This document shows positions 44,709 to 54,312 of a DNA stretch of 64,000 bases, piece by piece; position 1 is the first letter of the stretch, and each line of letters opens with the position of its first letter. Under the pieces are notes generated by a model. It searched no databases, was not told where the DNA came from, and saw nothing but the letters and a program-made list of their open reading frames with translations. The position numbers were made by a program, and so were the translations under genes. The DNA lies in the NCBI RefSeq assembly GCF_023700745.1, contig NZ_JAMPYG010000015.1, positions 1 to 64,000 on the forward strand, in the 5' to 3' direction. This stretch comes from Rhodoferax sp. Lineage in GTDB: Bacteria; Pseudomonadota; Gammaproteobacteria; Burkholderiales; Burkholderiaceae_C.

Positions 44709-45584
44709 TTGCCCTACTCCCACCTGAACCAATTGCTGGACAAGCGTTTTGAACGCCTGAGCCCTGAACTGCAACGTGCGGCGCGATGGGTGCAGGCGCA
44801 TCCGGCCGAGCTGGGGCTGCAATCCATGCGGCAATCGGCGCTGGCGGCGGGTGTGGCGCCTGCCACCATGACGCGGCTGGCCCGGGCACTGGGTTTGGAC
44901 AGCTTCGATGCGATGCGGCGGCCGTCGAAGCTGGCCTTTGCCGCGTCCGTTGACCCTGCCAATCAGGCGGCAAGTGCTGCGCCAACCCGGCAGGTCACCG
45001 AAAATTTTGATCGCCTGGCCCAGGCACAAGCGGCTAACCTGGATTCGGTGCGCAGCCGCAACACCACCGTGCAGTTGCAGGCTGCGGCGCAGGCCATCCT
45101 TGCGGCGCGCGAAGTGCTGTTTCTGGGCTTGCGCGGCAGTTTCAGCACGGCGTATCACCTCTACTACACCTGTGACTGGCTGCGCGCCAACACCCGGCTG
45201 GCCACCGATGCGGGTGGTGCCTGGGCCGACCAGTTGCTGGCCTTGCGCGCAAGCGATCTGCTGGTGGTGGTCAGCCAGGCGCCTTACACGCGTCAGACCG
45301 TCGAGGCAGTGCAGCAAGCCCACGATCGCGGTGTGCCGGTGCTGACACTGACCGACAGCAGCTTGTCGCCACTGGCGCGGCTGGCGCACCAGACCTTGTT
45401 GTTTGACACCACATCGCCCTCGTTTTTTCACTCGATGACTGGAGCCCTGGCACTGGCAGAAACCCTGGTGGAATGTGTTGCCGAGCAGGGCGGTGCTGCC
45501 GTGCTGCAACGGCTGACACAGCGTCAGCAGGGTTTGCAGCAAGCCAAGGCGTATTGGGATAAAAAACCATCACGGCAAGAGTGA
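44709..45584 (+). CDS. MurR/RpiR-family transcriptional regulator
   Basis: A 291-residue regulator starting at a TTG (MPYSHLNQLL). It has an N-terminal helix-turn-helix 6 domain (LQSMRQSALAAGVAPATMTR) and a C-terminal SIS domain (EVLFLGLRGSFSTAYHLYYT, VVVSQAPYTRQTVEAV). It heads the aminotransferase/TRAP cluster and overlaps a spurious start at 45581. The true next gene starts at 45626. It likely controls both its own cluster and the divergent aminotransferase-murU pair. Confidence 0.86.
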   Translation: MPYSHLNQLLDKRFERLSPELQRAARWVQAHPAELGLQSMRQSALAAGVAPATMTRLARALGLDSFDAMRRPSKLAFAASVDPANQAASAAPTRQVTENFDRLAQAQAANLDSVRSRNTTVQLQAAAQAILAAREVLFLGLRGSFSTAYHLYYTCDWLRANTRLATDAGGAWADQLLALRASDLLVVVSQAPYTRQTVEAVQQAHDRGVPVLTLTDSSLSPLARLAHQTLLFDTTSPSFFHSMTGALALAETLVECVAEQGGAAVLQRLTQRQQGLQQAKAYWDKKPSRQE

Positions 45585-45625
45585 CAACCTCAACTTTCAT
45601 TGATTTTTTTGCGAAGGAATACACC

Positions 45626-46999
45626 ATGCAACCCTCCCACCCAGCTTCCCATTCATCCGTCATCAGCCAGGACGGCACCCATGTGTTCCACCGCCAGTTG
45701 CAGCACGGATTGCCGCTGGCCGTGTCTGGCCAGGGCATGACCCTGGTTGATGCGAGCGGCAAAACTTACCTCGATGCCTGCGGTGGCGCTGCCGTGTCCT
45801 GCCTAGGTCACGGCCACCCCGAGGTGCTGGCCGCCATGCATGCCCAGATTGACCGGCTGGCTTACGCCCACACCAGTTTCTTCACCACCGAAGTGGCCGA
45901 GGAACTCGCTGACGTGCTGATTGCATCGGCACCGGCCGGCATGAGCCATGCCTACTTTGTCAGTGGCGGTTCGGAAGCGATGGAGGCGGCGCTCAAGATG
46001 GCGCGGCAGTATTTTGTCGAGATCGGCCAGCCGCAACGCCGCCATTTTGTCGCTCGCCGGCAAAGCTACCACGGCAACACTTTGGGCGCGCTGGCGGTCG
46101 GGGGCAACGCCTGGCGCCGTGCCCAGTTCGAGCCCTTACTCATTGACGTGGCGCATGTGGCGCCCTGCTACGAATACCGCGATCGCGCGCCGGATGAAAC
46201 GCCAGAGGCCTATGGCCAGCGGCTGGTCGCTGAACTTGAACAGACCTTTGCGCGCCTCGGGCCGGAAAATGTCATGGCCTTTGTGGCCGAAACCGTGGGC
46301 GGCGCCACCGCCGGTGTGTTGCCACCGGTGCCGGGTTACTTCAAGGCGATTCGCGAACTCTGCGACCGCCATGGCATTTTGCTAATTCTGGATGAGGTGA
46401 TGTGTGGCATGGGTCGCACCGGCACGCTGCACGCCTGTGAGCAGGACCAGGTGGTACCTGACCTGCTGGCCATTGCCAAAGGCCTGGGCGGTGGTTATCA
46501 GCCGATCGGTGCGGTGCTGGCGCAGAAAAAACTGGTGGATACGTTCAAAAAAGGCAGCGGCATGTTCCAGCACGGCCATACCTACCTGGGCCATGCGGTG
46601 GCTTGCGCTGCCGCACTGGCGGTGCAGCGGGTGATTGCGCGCGACGGCCTGGTGGCGCAGGTGCAGGCGCGCGGGCAGACCCTGCATGGTTTGCTGCGGC
46701 AGACGTTTGTCGATCACCCCCATGTGGGCGACATTCGCGGCCGTGGCCTGTTCTGGGGGTTGGAGTTGGTGGCGGACCGCGCATCGCGCCAGTGGTTTGA
46801 CCCGGCGCTTAAATTACATGCCCGCATCAAGCGCGAGGCGATGGCGCTGGGCCTGATGGTTTACCCGATGGGTGGTACGGTGGACGGGCGTTGCGGCGAC
46901 CACATTTTGCTGGCCCCACCTTTTATTGCCAGTGAGGACGAACTGGCCCAGATTGTTGAGCGACTGGCCCGGGCCGTCGATGCTGCTATGCCGACCTGA
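45626..46999 (+). CDS. Class III PLP-dependent aminotransferase
   Basis: A 457-residue fold-type I aminotransferase of the acetylornithine/omega-amino-acid class. GKTYLDACGGAAVSCLGHGH opens the fold, SGGSEAMEAALKMARQYF binds phosphate, ILDEVMCGMGRTG holds the cofactor Asp, and K285 in AIAKGLGGGYQPIGAVL forms the PLP aldimine. GAAGGA precedes the ATG at 45626. Its position ahead of a TRAP transporter suggests it transaminates the imported compound. The substrate is not determined. Confidence 0.88.
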   Translation: MQPSHPASHSSVISQDGTHVFHRQLQHGLPLAVSGQGMTLVDASGKTYLDACGGAAVSCLGHGHPEVLAAMHAQIDRLAYAHTSFFTTEVAEELADVLIASAPAGMSHAYFVSGGSEAMEAALKMARQYFVEIGQPQRRHFVARRQSYHGNTLGALAVGGNAWRRAQFEPLLIDVAHVAPCYEYRDRAPDETPEAYGQRLVAELEQTFARLGPENVMAFVAETVGGATAGVLPPVPGYFKAIRELCDRHGILLILDEVMCGMGRTGTLHACEQDQVVPDLLAIAKGLGGGYQPIGAVLAQKKLVDTFKKGSGMFQHGHTYLGHAVACAAALAVQRVIARDGLVAQVQARGQTLHGLLRQTFVDHPHVGDIRGRGLFWGLELVADRASRQWFDPALKLHARIKREAMALGLMVYPMGGTVDGRCGDHILLAPPFIASEDELAQIVERLARAVDAAMPT

Positions 47000-47145
47000 T
47001 GCGGCAATATGCGCAAATTGCATGACAAGGCAGGGTAACTATTTACGCATCCAATCGAAGGGGGGGCTATCTTTGATCTAAGATGTCACACTCTGTAAAC
47101 AGAACGGTTTTTAAGTCAGTCGAAATTTTTAATACTGGAGATCCC

Positions 47146-48120
47146 ATGAAGAAATTGTCCTTCTATGTCAGCGCCGTTGCAGCTGCCGCCGCTATCCTGG
47201 CCCCCGTGAGCAGCGTTCAGGCGCAGCAAAAATTCATGACCATTGGCACCGGCGGTGTCACCGGTGTGTACTACGCTGCTGGTGGCGCCATTTGCCGCCT
47301 GGTCAACAAGGACCGCGCCAAACATGGGTATCGTTGCTCGGTGGAGTCCACCGGGGGTTCAGTGGTGAACATCAACACCATCAAGGCGGGCGAGCTCGAC
47401 TTTGGGGTGTCCCAGTCCGATGTGCAGTACAACGCCTACAACGGCGCCAAGCAGTTTGAGAAAGACGGCAAGCACACCGACCTGCGTGCTGTGTTCTCGA
47501 TTCACCCGGAGCCCTTTACGGTGTTGGCCCGTAAGGAAGCCAATGTGGTCAAGTTTGAAGACCTCAAGGGCAAACGCATGAACGTGGGCAACCCCGGCTC
47601 TGGCAGCCGCGCTGCCATGGACGAACTGCTGGCAGCCATGAACTGGAAGACATCCGACTTTGGTCTGGCTGCCGAGCTCAAGGCCGATGAGCACGGTGCC
47701 GCCCTGTGCGACAACAAGATCGATGCCTTCTTCTACGGTGTGGGCCACCCCAGCGCCAACATTCAGGACCCGATCACCACCTGCGGCGCCAAGCTGGTGT
47801 CGATCACCGGCCCCGCTGTGGACAAACTGGTCAAGGCCAACAGCTACTACGCTGCAGTGGATATTCCCGGCGGCTTGTATGCAGGCCACCCGAACCCGAC
47901 CCGCACTTATGGCGTGCTGGCTTCGTTTGTGAGCTCGGCCAAGGTGCCTGATGCCACCGTGTACGAGCTGGTCAAGGCGGTGTTTGAGAACTTTGACGAG
48001 TTCAAGAAATTGCACCCGGCGTTCATCGGCCTGAACCCCAAGAACATGATCAAGGATGGCCTGTCGGCACCGCTGCACCCCGGTGCTGTCAAGTATTACA
48101 AGGAAAAGGGCTGGATGTAA
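47146..48120 (+). CDS. TAXI-family TRAP transporter substrate-binding protein
   Basis: A 324-residue periplasmic protein with a signal peptide of about 25 residues ending [25 protein letters not shown] and [20 protein letters not shown] are the TAXI signature blocks, and [14 protein letters not shown] binds the ligand, often glutamate, 2-oxoglutarate or related acids. CTGGAG precedes the ATG at 47146. A strong terminator separates it from the membrane gene, which should favour high levels of the binding protein. Confidence 0.92.
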   Translation: MKKLSFYVSAVAAAAAILAPVSSVQAQQKFMTIGTGGVTGVYYAAGGAICRLVNKDRAKHGYRCSVESTGGSVVNINTIKAGELDFGVSQSDVQYNAYNGAKQFEKDGKHTDLRAVFSIHPEPFTVLARKEANVVKFEDLKGKRMNVGNPGSGSRAAMDELLAAMNWKTSDFGLAAELKADEHGAALCDNKIDAFFYGVGHPSANIQDPITTCGAKLVSITGPAVDKLVKANSYYAAVDIPGGLYAGHPNPTRTYGVLASFVSSAKVPDATVYELVKAVFENFDEFKKLHPAFIGLNPKNMIKDGLSAPLHPGAVKYYKEKGWM

Positions 48121-48154
48121 TCTGATCACGCCCAGCTTCCCCAGGCTGAAACCG

Positions 48155-48186
48155 CAAAAAAGCTCTGACGCGTCAGAGCTTTTTTG
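48155..48186 (+). terminator. Intrinsic terminator between TRAP binding-protein and membrane genes
   Basis: AGCTCTGACG followed directly by CGTCAGAGCT forms a perfect 10-bp stem closed by an A-run before and a T-run after (TTTTTT). It lies 35 bp after the binding-protein stop. Because of the flanking A- and T-runs it could act in both directions. Confidence 0.85.
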
Positions 48187-48222
48187 TTGACAAAAACAAT
48201 ACCAGTTATTCGAGATATTCGT

Positions 48223-50805
48223 ATGAAATCAGCAGCTGCAACGGACAAAGTGCCCGAAATTGATGTCCAGAAGTTCGTCGCCGACAACGACACCGGTGCG
48301 CGCAACCCTGGCCCGGTCATGAAGCGTTTTTTACTCTATGTGGCGTTGGCCTGGTCCTTGTTTCAATTATGGATCGCGTCGCCGCTGCCGTTCAGTACCG
48401 GTGTGCTGGTTTTCAACGACACCGAAACGCGGGCCATCCACCTGTCCTTTGCGGTGTTCCTGTCATTCATGTCTTACCCGGCTTTCAAGCGTTCACAGAG
48501 CGATCATGTGCCGGTGACAGACTGGATCTTTGCCCTCGTGGGCACTTTCTGTGCGGCCTACCTGTTCATGTTTTACCGTGAGCTGGCGACCCGCCCGGGG
48601 CAGCCGACACCCTTGGACGTTTACACCGGCCTGGTCGGTATCGTGCTGCTGCTGGAGGCCACGCGCCGGGTGCTGGGCTTGCCGATGGTGATCGTGGCGC
48701 TGGTTTTCCTGGGCTACACCTTTGGCGGCCCCTTCATGCCCGACATGATTGCCCATCGCGGCTTTTCGCTGCCGCGCGCCATGAGCCACCAGTGGCTCAC
48801 CACCGAGGGCGTGTTTGGCGTGGCGCTGGGGGTTTCCAGCAGCTTCATCTTTTTGTTTGTGCTGTTTGGCTCCCTGCTCGACAAGGCCGGTGCCGGCAAT
48901 TACTTCATCAAGTCGGCCTTTGCGCTGCTGGGTCACATGCGCGGCGGGCCGGCCAAGGCGGCGGTGCTGTCGTCAGCTGCCACCGGCATTATTTCGGGCT
49001 CGTCGATTGCCAACGTGGTGACCACCGGCACCTTTACCATCCCGCTCATGAAACGCGTGGGCTACCGTCCCGACCAGGCGGCCGCGGTCGAGGTGTCGAG
49101 CTCGGTCAACGGCCAGCTGATGCCGCCAGTGATGGGCGCCGCTGCCTTCCTGATGGTGGAGTATGTGGGCATTCCTTACATCGAGGTCATGAAACACGCC
49201 TTTTTGCCGGCCATCATTTCCTACATTGCCCTGCTCTACATCGTCCATATTGAGGCCCTGAAAAACAAGATGGTGGGGCTGCCGCGGCGCCATATCGGCT
49301 CGGCCGGTTCACGCCTGTTGTCGTTTGGCCTGACGGTGGCCGGTTTCATCGTGCTGTCGGGTGCCGTCTACTGGGGCATTGGCTGGATCAAGACGGTCAT
49401 GGGTGATGCAGCAGTGTGGGTGGTCGGTGTCGGGCTGTTGGCGGCCTATGTCGGCTTGCTGTGGTTTGGCGCCCGCCAGCCCGAGCTGGAACTCGATGAC
49501 CCGAACGCCCAGGTGTTTGAGCTGCCCGAAACCGGCCCCACCGTCAAATCCGGCCTGCATTACCTGCTGGCCGTGGTGGTGCTGATCTGGTGCCTGATGG
49601 TCGAGCAGATGTCGCCGGGCCTGTCGGCTTTCTGGGCCACGATGTTCATGGTTTTTGTCATGCTGACGCAAAAACCGATCATTTCCTGGTTCCGGGGCCG
49701 GGGTGCGTTGGGGCAGGCCGCCAAGCAGGGGTTTATGGATCTGATTGACGGTCTGGCCACGGGGGCACGCAACATGATCGGCATTGGTGTGGCAACCGCC
49801 GCCGCAGGCATCATTGTGGGCACGGTGTCATTGACCGGCATCGGCCTGGTCATGACCGAGATTGTCGAGTTGCTGTCGGGCGGCAACCTGATGCTGATGC
49901 TGGTGCTGGTGGCGGTGATCAGCCTGATCCTGGGCATGGGCCTGCCGACCACGGCCAACTACATCGTGGTGTCCACTCTGATGGCGCCGGTGGTGGTGGA
50001 GCTGGGCGCACAAAGCGGCCTGATCGTGCCACTGATCGCGGTGCACCTGTTCGTCTTTTATTTTGGTTTGATGGCCGACGTGACGCCACCGGTGGGACTG
50101 GCGTCATTTGCCGCCGCTGCGATAGCGCGTTGTGACCCGATCAAGGCCGGTATCACGGCGTTTTTTTACAGCATGCGTACGGCCATCCTGCCATTTCTGT
50201 TCATCTTCAACACCCAGTTGCTGATGATCGGCATCGACGGGCCGTTCCAACTGATTCTGACTGTGATCAGCGCCACCGTGGCGATGCTGGTATTTGCGGC
50301 AGCAACGCAGGGCCATTTTTTGGTGAAGTCGCGCTGGTATGAAACCGTTGCCCTGCTGCTGGTCACCTTCACCCTGTTCCGTCCGGGTTACTGGATGGAC
50401 ATGGTTTACCCGCCCTACACCGAGGTGCCAGCGGCACAAATCAGCCAATTGGTCGAAGCGCAGCCTGCCAATGGCACCAAGCGGGTCTGGATCGAGGGCA
50501 CTAACATGAACGGCAAGGACATCCGCAAGGGCGTGTTGCTGCCCTTGGGTCCCAAGGGTACGGCGCGTGAGCGCTTCGCCAGTTCAGGCCTGAGCGTGAT
50601 GGCGCAGGGCAATGAGCTGCTGATCATGCAGGTGCGTTTTGGCAGTCAGGCTGAAAAGCTAGGCATGGAGCAAGGCTTCAAGATTGTCTCGGCTGAAACG
50701 CCCGCCGATCGGCCGGCCAAGGAATGGATGTTTTTGCCAGCCATTCCGCTCTTGCTTTTGGTGATTGCCTTGCAGCGTGCGCGTGAGCGTAAAACCAGGC
50801 CGTGA
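48223..50805 (+). CDS. TRAP transporter fused 4TM/12TM permease
   Basis: An 860-residue inner-membrane protein combining the small DctQ-like part (four helices, about residues 30-190) and the large DctM-like part in one chain, as usual for TAXI systems. Motifs include GGPFMPDMIAHRG, SGSSIANVVTTGTFTIPLMK, GQLMPPVMGAAAFLM, LGMGLPTTANYIV and LMADVTPPVGLASFAAAA. A C-terminal DUF3394-type periplasmic domain with PDZ-like AEKLGMEQGFKI ends in a last helix. The ATG at 48223 is preferred to a TTG at 48184 inside the terminator. Confidence 0.92.
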   Translation: MKSAAATDKVPEIDVQKFVADNDTGARNPGPVMKRFLLYVALAWSLFQLWIASPLPFSTGVLVFNDTETRAIHLSFAVFLSFMSYPAFKRSQSDHVPVTDWIFALVGTFCAAYLFMFYRELATRPGQPTPLDVYTGLVGIVLLLEATRRVLGLPMVIVALVFLGYTFGGPFMPDMIAHRGFSLPRAMSHQWLTTEGVFGVALGVSSSFIFLFVLFGSLLDKAGAGNYFIKSAFALLGHMRGGPAKAAVLSSAATGIISGSSIANVVTTGTFTIPLMKRVGYRPDQAAAVEVSSSVNGQLMPPVMGAAAFLMVEYVGIPYIEVMKHAFLPAIISYIALLYIVHIEALKNKMVGLPRRHIGSAGSRLLSFGLTVAGFIVLSGAVYWGIGWIKTVMGDAAVWVVGVGLLAAYVGLLWFGARQPELELDDPNAQVFELPETGPTVKSGLHYLLAVVVLIWCLMVEQMSPGLSAFWATMFMVFVMLTQKPIISWFRGRGALGQAAKQGFMDLIDGLATGARNMIGIGVATAAAGIIVGTVSLTGIGLVMTEIVELLSGGNLMLMLVLVAVISLILGMGLPTTANYIVVSTLMAPVVVELGAQSGLIVPLIAVHLFVFYFGLMADVTPPVGLASFAAAAIARCDPIKAGITAFFYSMRTAILPFLFIFNTQLLMIGIDGPFQLILTVISATVAMLVFAAATQGHFLVKSRWYETVALLLVTFTLFRPGYWMDMVYPPYTEVPAAQISQLVEAQPANGTKRVWIEGTNMNGKDIRKGVLLPLGPKGTARERFASSGLSVMAQGNELLIMQVRFGSQAEKLGMEQGFKIVSAETPADRPAKEWMFLPAIPLLLLVIALQRARERKTRP

Positions 50806-51446
50806 CTCGACTAGCCTTGATCCATGCGCTGGCGCATTCTGTGGCGCCTATCAACGCCGAGATGGCGCGTGCCTGGCCAGCCTGTGAACGCATGAACCTG
50901 CTCGACGACAGCCTCTCAAGCGACCTGGCACGCAGTGGCCAGGGGCTGGATGCCGCCATGCACCAGCGCTTCGAGGCGCTGGCAGCTTATGCCGAGGGCA
51001 CGGGCGCGCAGGCCATTTTGTTCACCTGCTCTGCCTTTGGGCCGTGCATTGACGCGGTGGCTGCACGGCGTCCCCACATGCCCGTGCTCAAGCCCAACGA
51101 GGCCATGGTGGCTGAGGCTGTGGCGATGGGCAAACGCGTTGGCCTGATTGCCTCGTTTGCGCCCACGCTGCTGTCCATGCCAGCGGAGTTTCCAGTTGGC
51201 ACGGCGCTGGTAAGCCGACTCGCCGAAGGCGCCCTGGAGGCGCTCAACCAGGGCGACACCGCCGGCCACGACGCCCGTGTGGTCGACGCCGCGCGCTGGC
51301 TGCAGCAGCAAGGCTGTGAAGTGATTGCGCTGGCCCAATTCAGCATGGCGCGGGCCGAGGCAGCTGTGCGCCAGGCTGTGCATCTGCCGGTGCTGACCAC
51401 GCCCGCCAGCGCCGTGCGCGTGTTGCGCCAGCGCCTCGGGGCGTGA
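50802..51446 (+). CDS. Asp/Glu racemase-superfamily protein
   Basis: A 214-residue protein starting at a GTG that overlaps the permease stop. It has the two catalytic-cysteine regions of the Asp/Glu/hydantoin racemase superfamily in altered form: LFTCSAFGPCI (Cys near 77) and, in the second half, ALAQFSMARAE where the usual second Cys is replaced. One-cysteine members include arylmalonate decarboxylase-like enzymes, so a decarboxylase or unusual racemase is possible. It is the last gene of the TRAP cluster. Confidence 0.75.
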   Translation: MTRLALIHALAHSVAPINAEMARAWPACERMNLLDDSLSSDLARSGQGLDAAMHQRFEALAAYAEGTGAQAILFTCSAFGPCIDAVAARRPHMPVLKPNEAMVAEAVAMGKRVGLIASFAPTLLSMPAEFPVGTALVSRLAEGALEALNQGDTAGHDARVVDAARWLQQQGCEVIALAQFSMARAEAAVRQAVHLPVLTTPASAVRVLRQRLGA

Positions 51447-51452
51447 TCCAGC

Positions 51453-52688
51453 TTATTTTTGCAGCGCTTCGTCGAGCACTTCGATCCAGTGCCGCACGGG
51501 TGTGTCGGTACCGCTTTGCAGGTGCGTGATGCAGCCGATGTTGGCTGACACAATTTGCTCGGGGGCTTGGTCGCCAAAGGTGGTGGCCAGATTGCCCAGC
51601 TTGCGGTCGCGCAGCTGGTAAGACAAAGTGGGGTTGAGTACGCTGTAGGTGCCCGCCGAGCCGCAGCAAAGGTGCGCCTCGCAGCCCGTGGTCTTGACGT
51701 TGAAGCCCAACTCGCCCATGTATTTCTCAACCCCGCCGCGCAACTGCATGCCGTGTTGCATCGAGCAGGGCGGATGAAAGGCGATGCGGCTGGCGCTGCC
51801 CGCCACCCGGCTCTTGAGCTTGCCCACCAGATCGGGCAGCCATTCGCTCACGTCCTGGGTGAGTTCGCTGACGCGCCGGGCTTTGGCGGCGTAAGCGGGG
51901 TCATCTCGCAGGATGTGGCCGTAGTCCTTCACGGTGACGCCACAGCCCGACGCGTTGATGACGATGCCTTCCACGCCAGCTTCAATCGATGGCCACCAGG
52001 CGTCGATATTGGCGCGCATCTGTGCCATGCCGCCGTCCTGGTCGTTAAGGTGAAACTTGACGGCGCCGCAGCAACCCGCCTTGGGCGCCACCACGCACTG
52101 GATGCCGGCAGCGTCAAACACCCGTGCCGTGGCGCTGTTGATGTTCGGGCTCATGGCGGGTTGCACGCAACCTGCCAGCACCAGCACCTTGCGGCTGAGT
52201 TCGCGTGTGGGCGTTTCGCCGGCGTTCTTTTTTGCCGGCACCTTGTTCTTCAAAGCGTGGGGCAGCAGGGGTCGCACCAGCTGCCCCATGGCCATGGCCG
52301 GGCCAAACAGCGGTGACGGCAGGCCTTCTTTCAAAGCCCAGCGCAAGGCGCGCTCGGCTGCCGGGCGCGGCACCTGGGCATCGACCAGTTTGCGGCCAAT
52401 GTCGAGCAAATGGCCGTATTGGACACCGCTGGGGCAGGTGGTTTCACAGTTGCGGCAGGTCAGGCAGCGGTCCAGGTGCATTTGGGTCTTGCGGGTTGGC
52501 ACGGCGCCTTCGAGCACCTGTTTCATCAGGTAAATGCGGCCGCGCGGCCCGTCAAGCTCGTCACCGAGCAGCTGGTAGGTGGGACAGGTGGCGGTGCAAA
52601 AACCGCAATGCACACACTTGCGCAGGATGGCCTCGGCCGCCAGGCCATCGGGCGTGCCCTGGTATTGGGCGCTGAGTTGAGTTTGCAT
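51453..52688 (-). CDS. glcF: Glycolate oxidase iron-sulfur subunit GlcF
   Basis: A 411-residue electron-transfer subunit. Two ferredoxin-type 4Fe-4S motifs lie near the N-terminus (CVHCGFCTATCP, CLTCRNCETTCP), followed by two CCG domains (GCCGAVKFHL with upstream GCVQPAMSPN, and EAHLCCGSAG). Glycolate dehydrogenase oxidises glycolate to glyoxylate and passes electrons to quinone. The ATG at 52688 follows glcE by 13 bp. Confidence 0.93.
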   Translation of the reverse strand: MQTQLSAQYQGTPDGLAAEAILRKCVHCGFCTATCPTYQLLGDELDGPRGRIYLMKQVLEGAVPTRKTQMHLDRCLTCRNCETTCPSGVQYGHLLDIGRKLVDAQVPRPAAERALRWALKEGLPSPLFGPAMAMGQLVRPLLPHALKNKVPAKKNAGETPTRELSRKVLVLAGCVQPAMSPNINSATARVFDAAGIQCVVAPKAGCCGAVKFHLNDQDGGMAQMRANIDAWWPSIEAGVEGIVINASGCGVTVKDYGHILRDDPAYAAKARRVSELTQDVSEWLPDLVGKLKSRVAGSASRIAFHPPCSMQHGMQLRGGVEKYMGELGFNVKTTGCEAHLCCGSAGTYSVLNPTLSYQLRDRKLGNLATTFGDQAPEQIVSANIGCITHLQSGTDTPVRHWIEVLDEALQK

Positions 52689-52701
52689 AGGCTTTTTGTT
52701 T

Positions 52702-53832
52702 TTAGATGTCGGCGTACATGCGGCCCGGATTAAAGATGCCTGCCGGGTCAAATTCGGCTTTGAGGCGGCGGTGGATTTGTGCGACGGCCGGTGTCAACGG
52801 GCTGAAACTGCTTTTGCCACCGGTCGTGCTGGCGCTCGAAGAGATGAAAATACTGGCGGAACCGCCAATCGCGGTAACGACTTGGCGCAGCTGTTCCCGC
52901 GCCGATTCAGGCGCCCAGAGCCAGCGCTGGCCGCCATGCCATTCCACCAACTGGGGCCAGGGCAGGTCCAGCACCGGTGCCGTTTGCGGCACGCTCAGGC
53001 GCCACAGGGCCAGCGCCTCGGTCGCCGGGGCGGTAAAGAAAGGTAGTTTCAGGTCGCGGCAGGCGGTCCAGTCGGGTCCGGCCTGGGCATTGTCCATGCG
53101 GCTGCCGGGCACGTCAGCCAGCATCCTGGTGCAGGCCGACTCAACCGCGGCCATGGCGCCACGCAAGCGCACAAACAACAACTCAGGGCGGTCGGCAGCG
53201 GTGTCGTCGCGTACCCAACAGCTGGCATTGAGCGGCAGCGGCTGCGCACCCCAGCGGTGCAGTTGCGCCAAGGCGCTGGCCTGGTCAAGCGCAAACACCA
53301 GGGTGGCTTCTGCCGGCGCCACCGGCAGCACTTTGAGCGAGATCTCGGTCAGCAGCCCGAGTGTGCCCATGGCCCCGACCATCAGGCGCGAGACGTCGTA
53401 GCCGGCCACGTTTTTCATGACCTGGCCGCCAAAGGTGAGGTGCTCGCCACGACCATTGACAAACTGCAGACCCAGTACATAGTCACGCACGGCGCCGGCG
53501 TTGGCCCGTGCGGGGCCGCTCAAGCCTGCCGCCACCATACCGCCGCACGTGCCCCTCAAGTCACCAAATCTTGGTGGCTCAAACGCCAGACACTGGCCTT
53601 GCTCGGCCAGTGCAGCCTCGAGTTCGGCCAACGGAGTACCGGCACGCACTGTGACCACCAGTTCGCTGGGCTCGTAACTGACGATGCCATGGCAAGACGT
53701 GGTGTCGAGCAACTCGCCGTGCAGCGTTTCGCCGTAAAAGTCTTTGCTGCCACCACCACGAATGCGCAACGGGGTACGCTGCGCCGCCGCAGTGTTGATT
53801 TGGTCAATAAGGTGATGCAGGGCAGTGTCCAT
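52702..53832 (-). CDS. glcE: Glycolate oxidase FAD-binding subunit GlcE
   Basis: A 376-residue FAD-binding protein (FAD_binding_4). LRIRGGGSKDFYG begins the domain, RFGDLRGTCGGMVAAGLSGP lines the FAD site, and QVMKNVAGYDVSRLMVGAMG follows. The C-terminus ends FDPAGIFNPGRMYADI as in GlcE/GlcD. It normally works with GlcD and GlcF. A glcD gene would be expected just upstream on this strand but is absent here. Confidence 0.92.
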   Translation of the reverse strand: MDTALHHLIDQINTAAAQRTPLRIRGGGSKDFYGETLHGELLDTTSCHGIVSYEPSELVVTVRAGTPLAELEAALAEQGQCLAFEPPRFGDLRGTCGGMVAAGLSGPARANAGAVRDYVLGLQFVNGRGEHLTFGGQVMKNVAGYDVSRLMVGAMGTLGLLTEISLKVLPVAPAEATLVFALDQASALAQLHRWGAQPLPLNASCWVRDDTAADRPELLFVRLRGAMAAVESACTRMLADVPGSRMDNAQAGPDWTACRDLKLPFFTAPATEALALWRLSVPQTAPVLDLPWPQLVEWHGGQRWLWAPESAREQLRQVVTAIGGSASIFISSSASTTGGKSSFSPLTPAVAQIHRRLKAEFDPAGIFNPGRMYADI

Positions 53833-54006
53833 GGGTGTTCACAGGTGAAACGACGGACCCGATGGTAGAACACAAGCTATGTGCCCGGTATTGAATTTTT
53901 TGAACACCCTGTGTTCGAAAAATTGTGCTGATGCCTTGTCTTGTCTCGGGGTTGCGTCACGGCGAGCCCTTTGGCAGGCTCAGCACAGGCTGCAGCGCGG
54001 CGGTCC

Positions 54007-54312
54007 TCAGCGCTGCGGTAAATACGCCAGCAGGGCATCCCGCCAATGACGCAATGTCCGGGCAGATTGCCAGAGCCACCAGAGCTTGCCCGTCCAGGAA
54101 AGAGCCCGTTTTGGCTTGAGGATCAGTAACAACGCCAGCACACCGGCGGGCCACTGCGGGTGCTGGTAGAGCCAGAGCAGGCTCGCCTTGACTTGGTCGG
54201 CCATGGCCGCCGGGCGCTGCAGGCTGTGTAAATTGGCGCGCAATTGCAGGCGCAACTCGGTGCTGCGAATCAGCAGGCGCTGCTGGCGCAGCTGGAGCTC
54301 ATTGGGGTTCAT
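54007..54312 (-). CDS. YqjK-like small protein
   Basis: A 101-residue protein whose N-terminus (LRQQRLLIRSTELRLQLRAN) is basic and helical. A short hydrophobic stretch (VLALLLILK) lies near residues 57-65. It lies downstream of yqjE- and yqjD-like genes and overlaps the former by 14 bases, the same order as yqjD-yqjE-yqjK in E. coli. The role is unknown and presumed linked to the inner membrane. Confidence 0.65.
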   Translation of the reverse strand: MNPNELQLRQQRLLIRSTELRLQLRANLHSLQRPAAMADQVKASLLWLYQHPQWPAGVLALLLILKPKRALSWTGKLWWLWQSARTLRHWRDALLAYLPQR

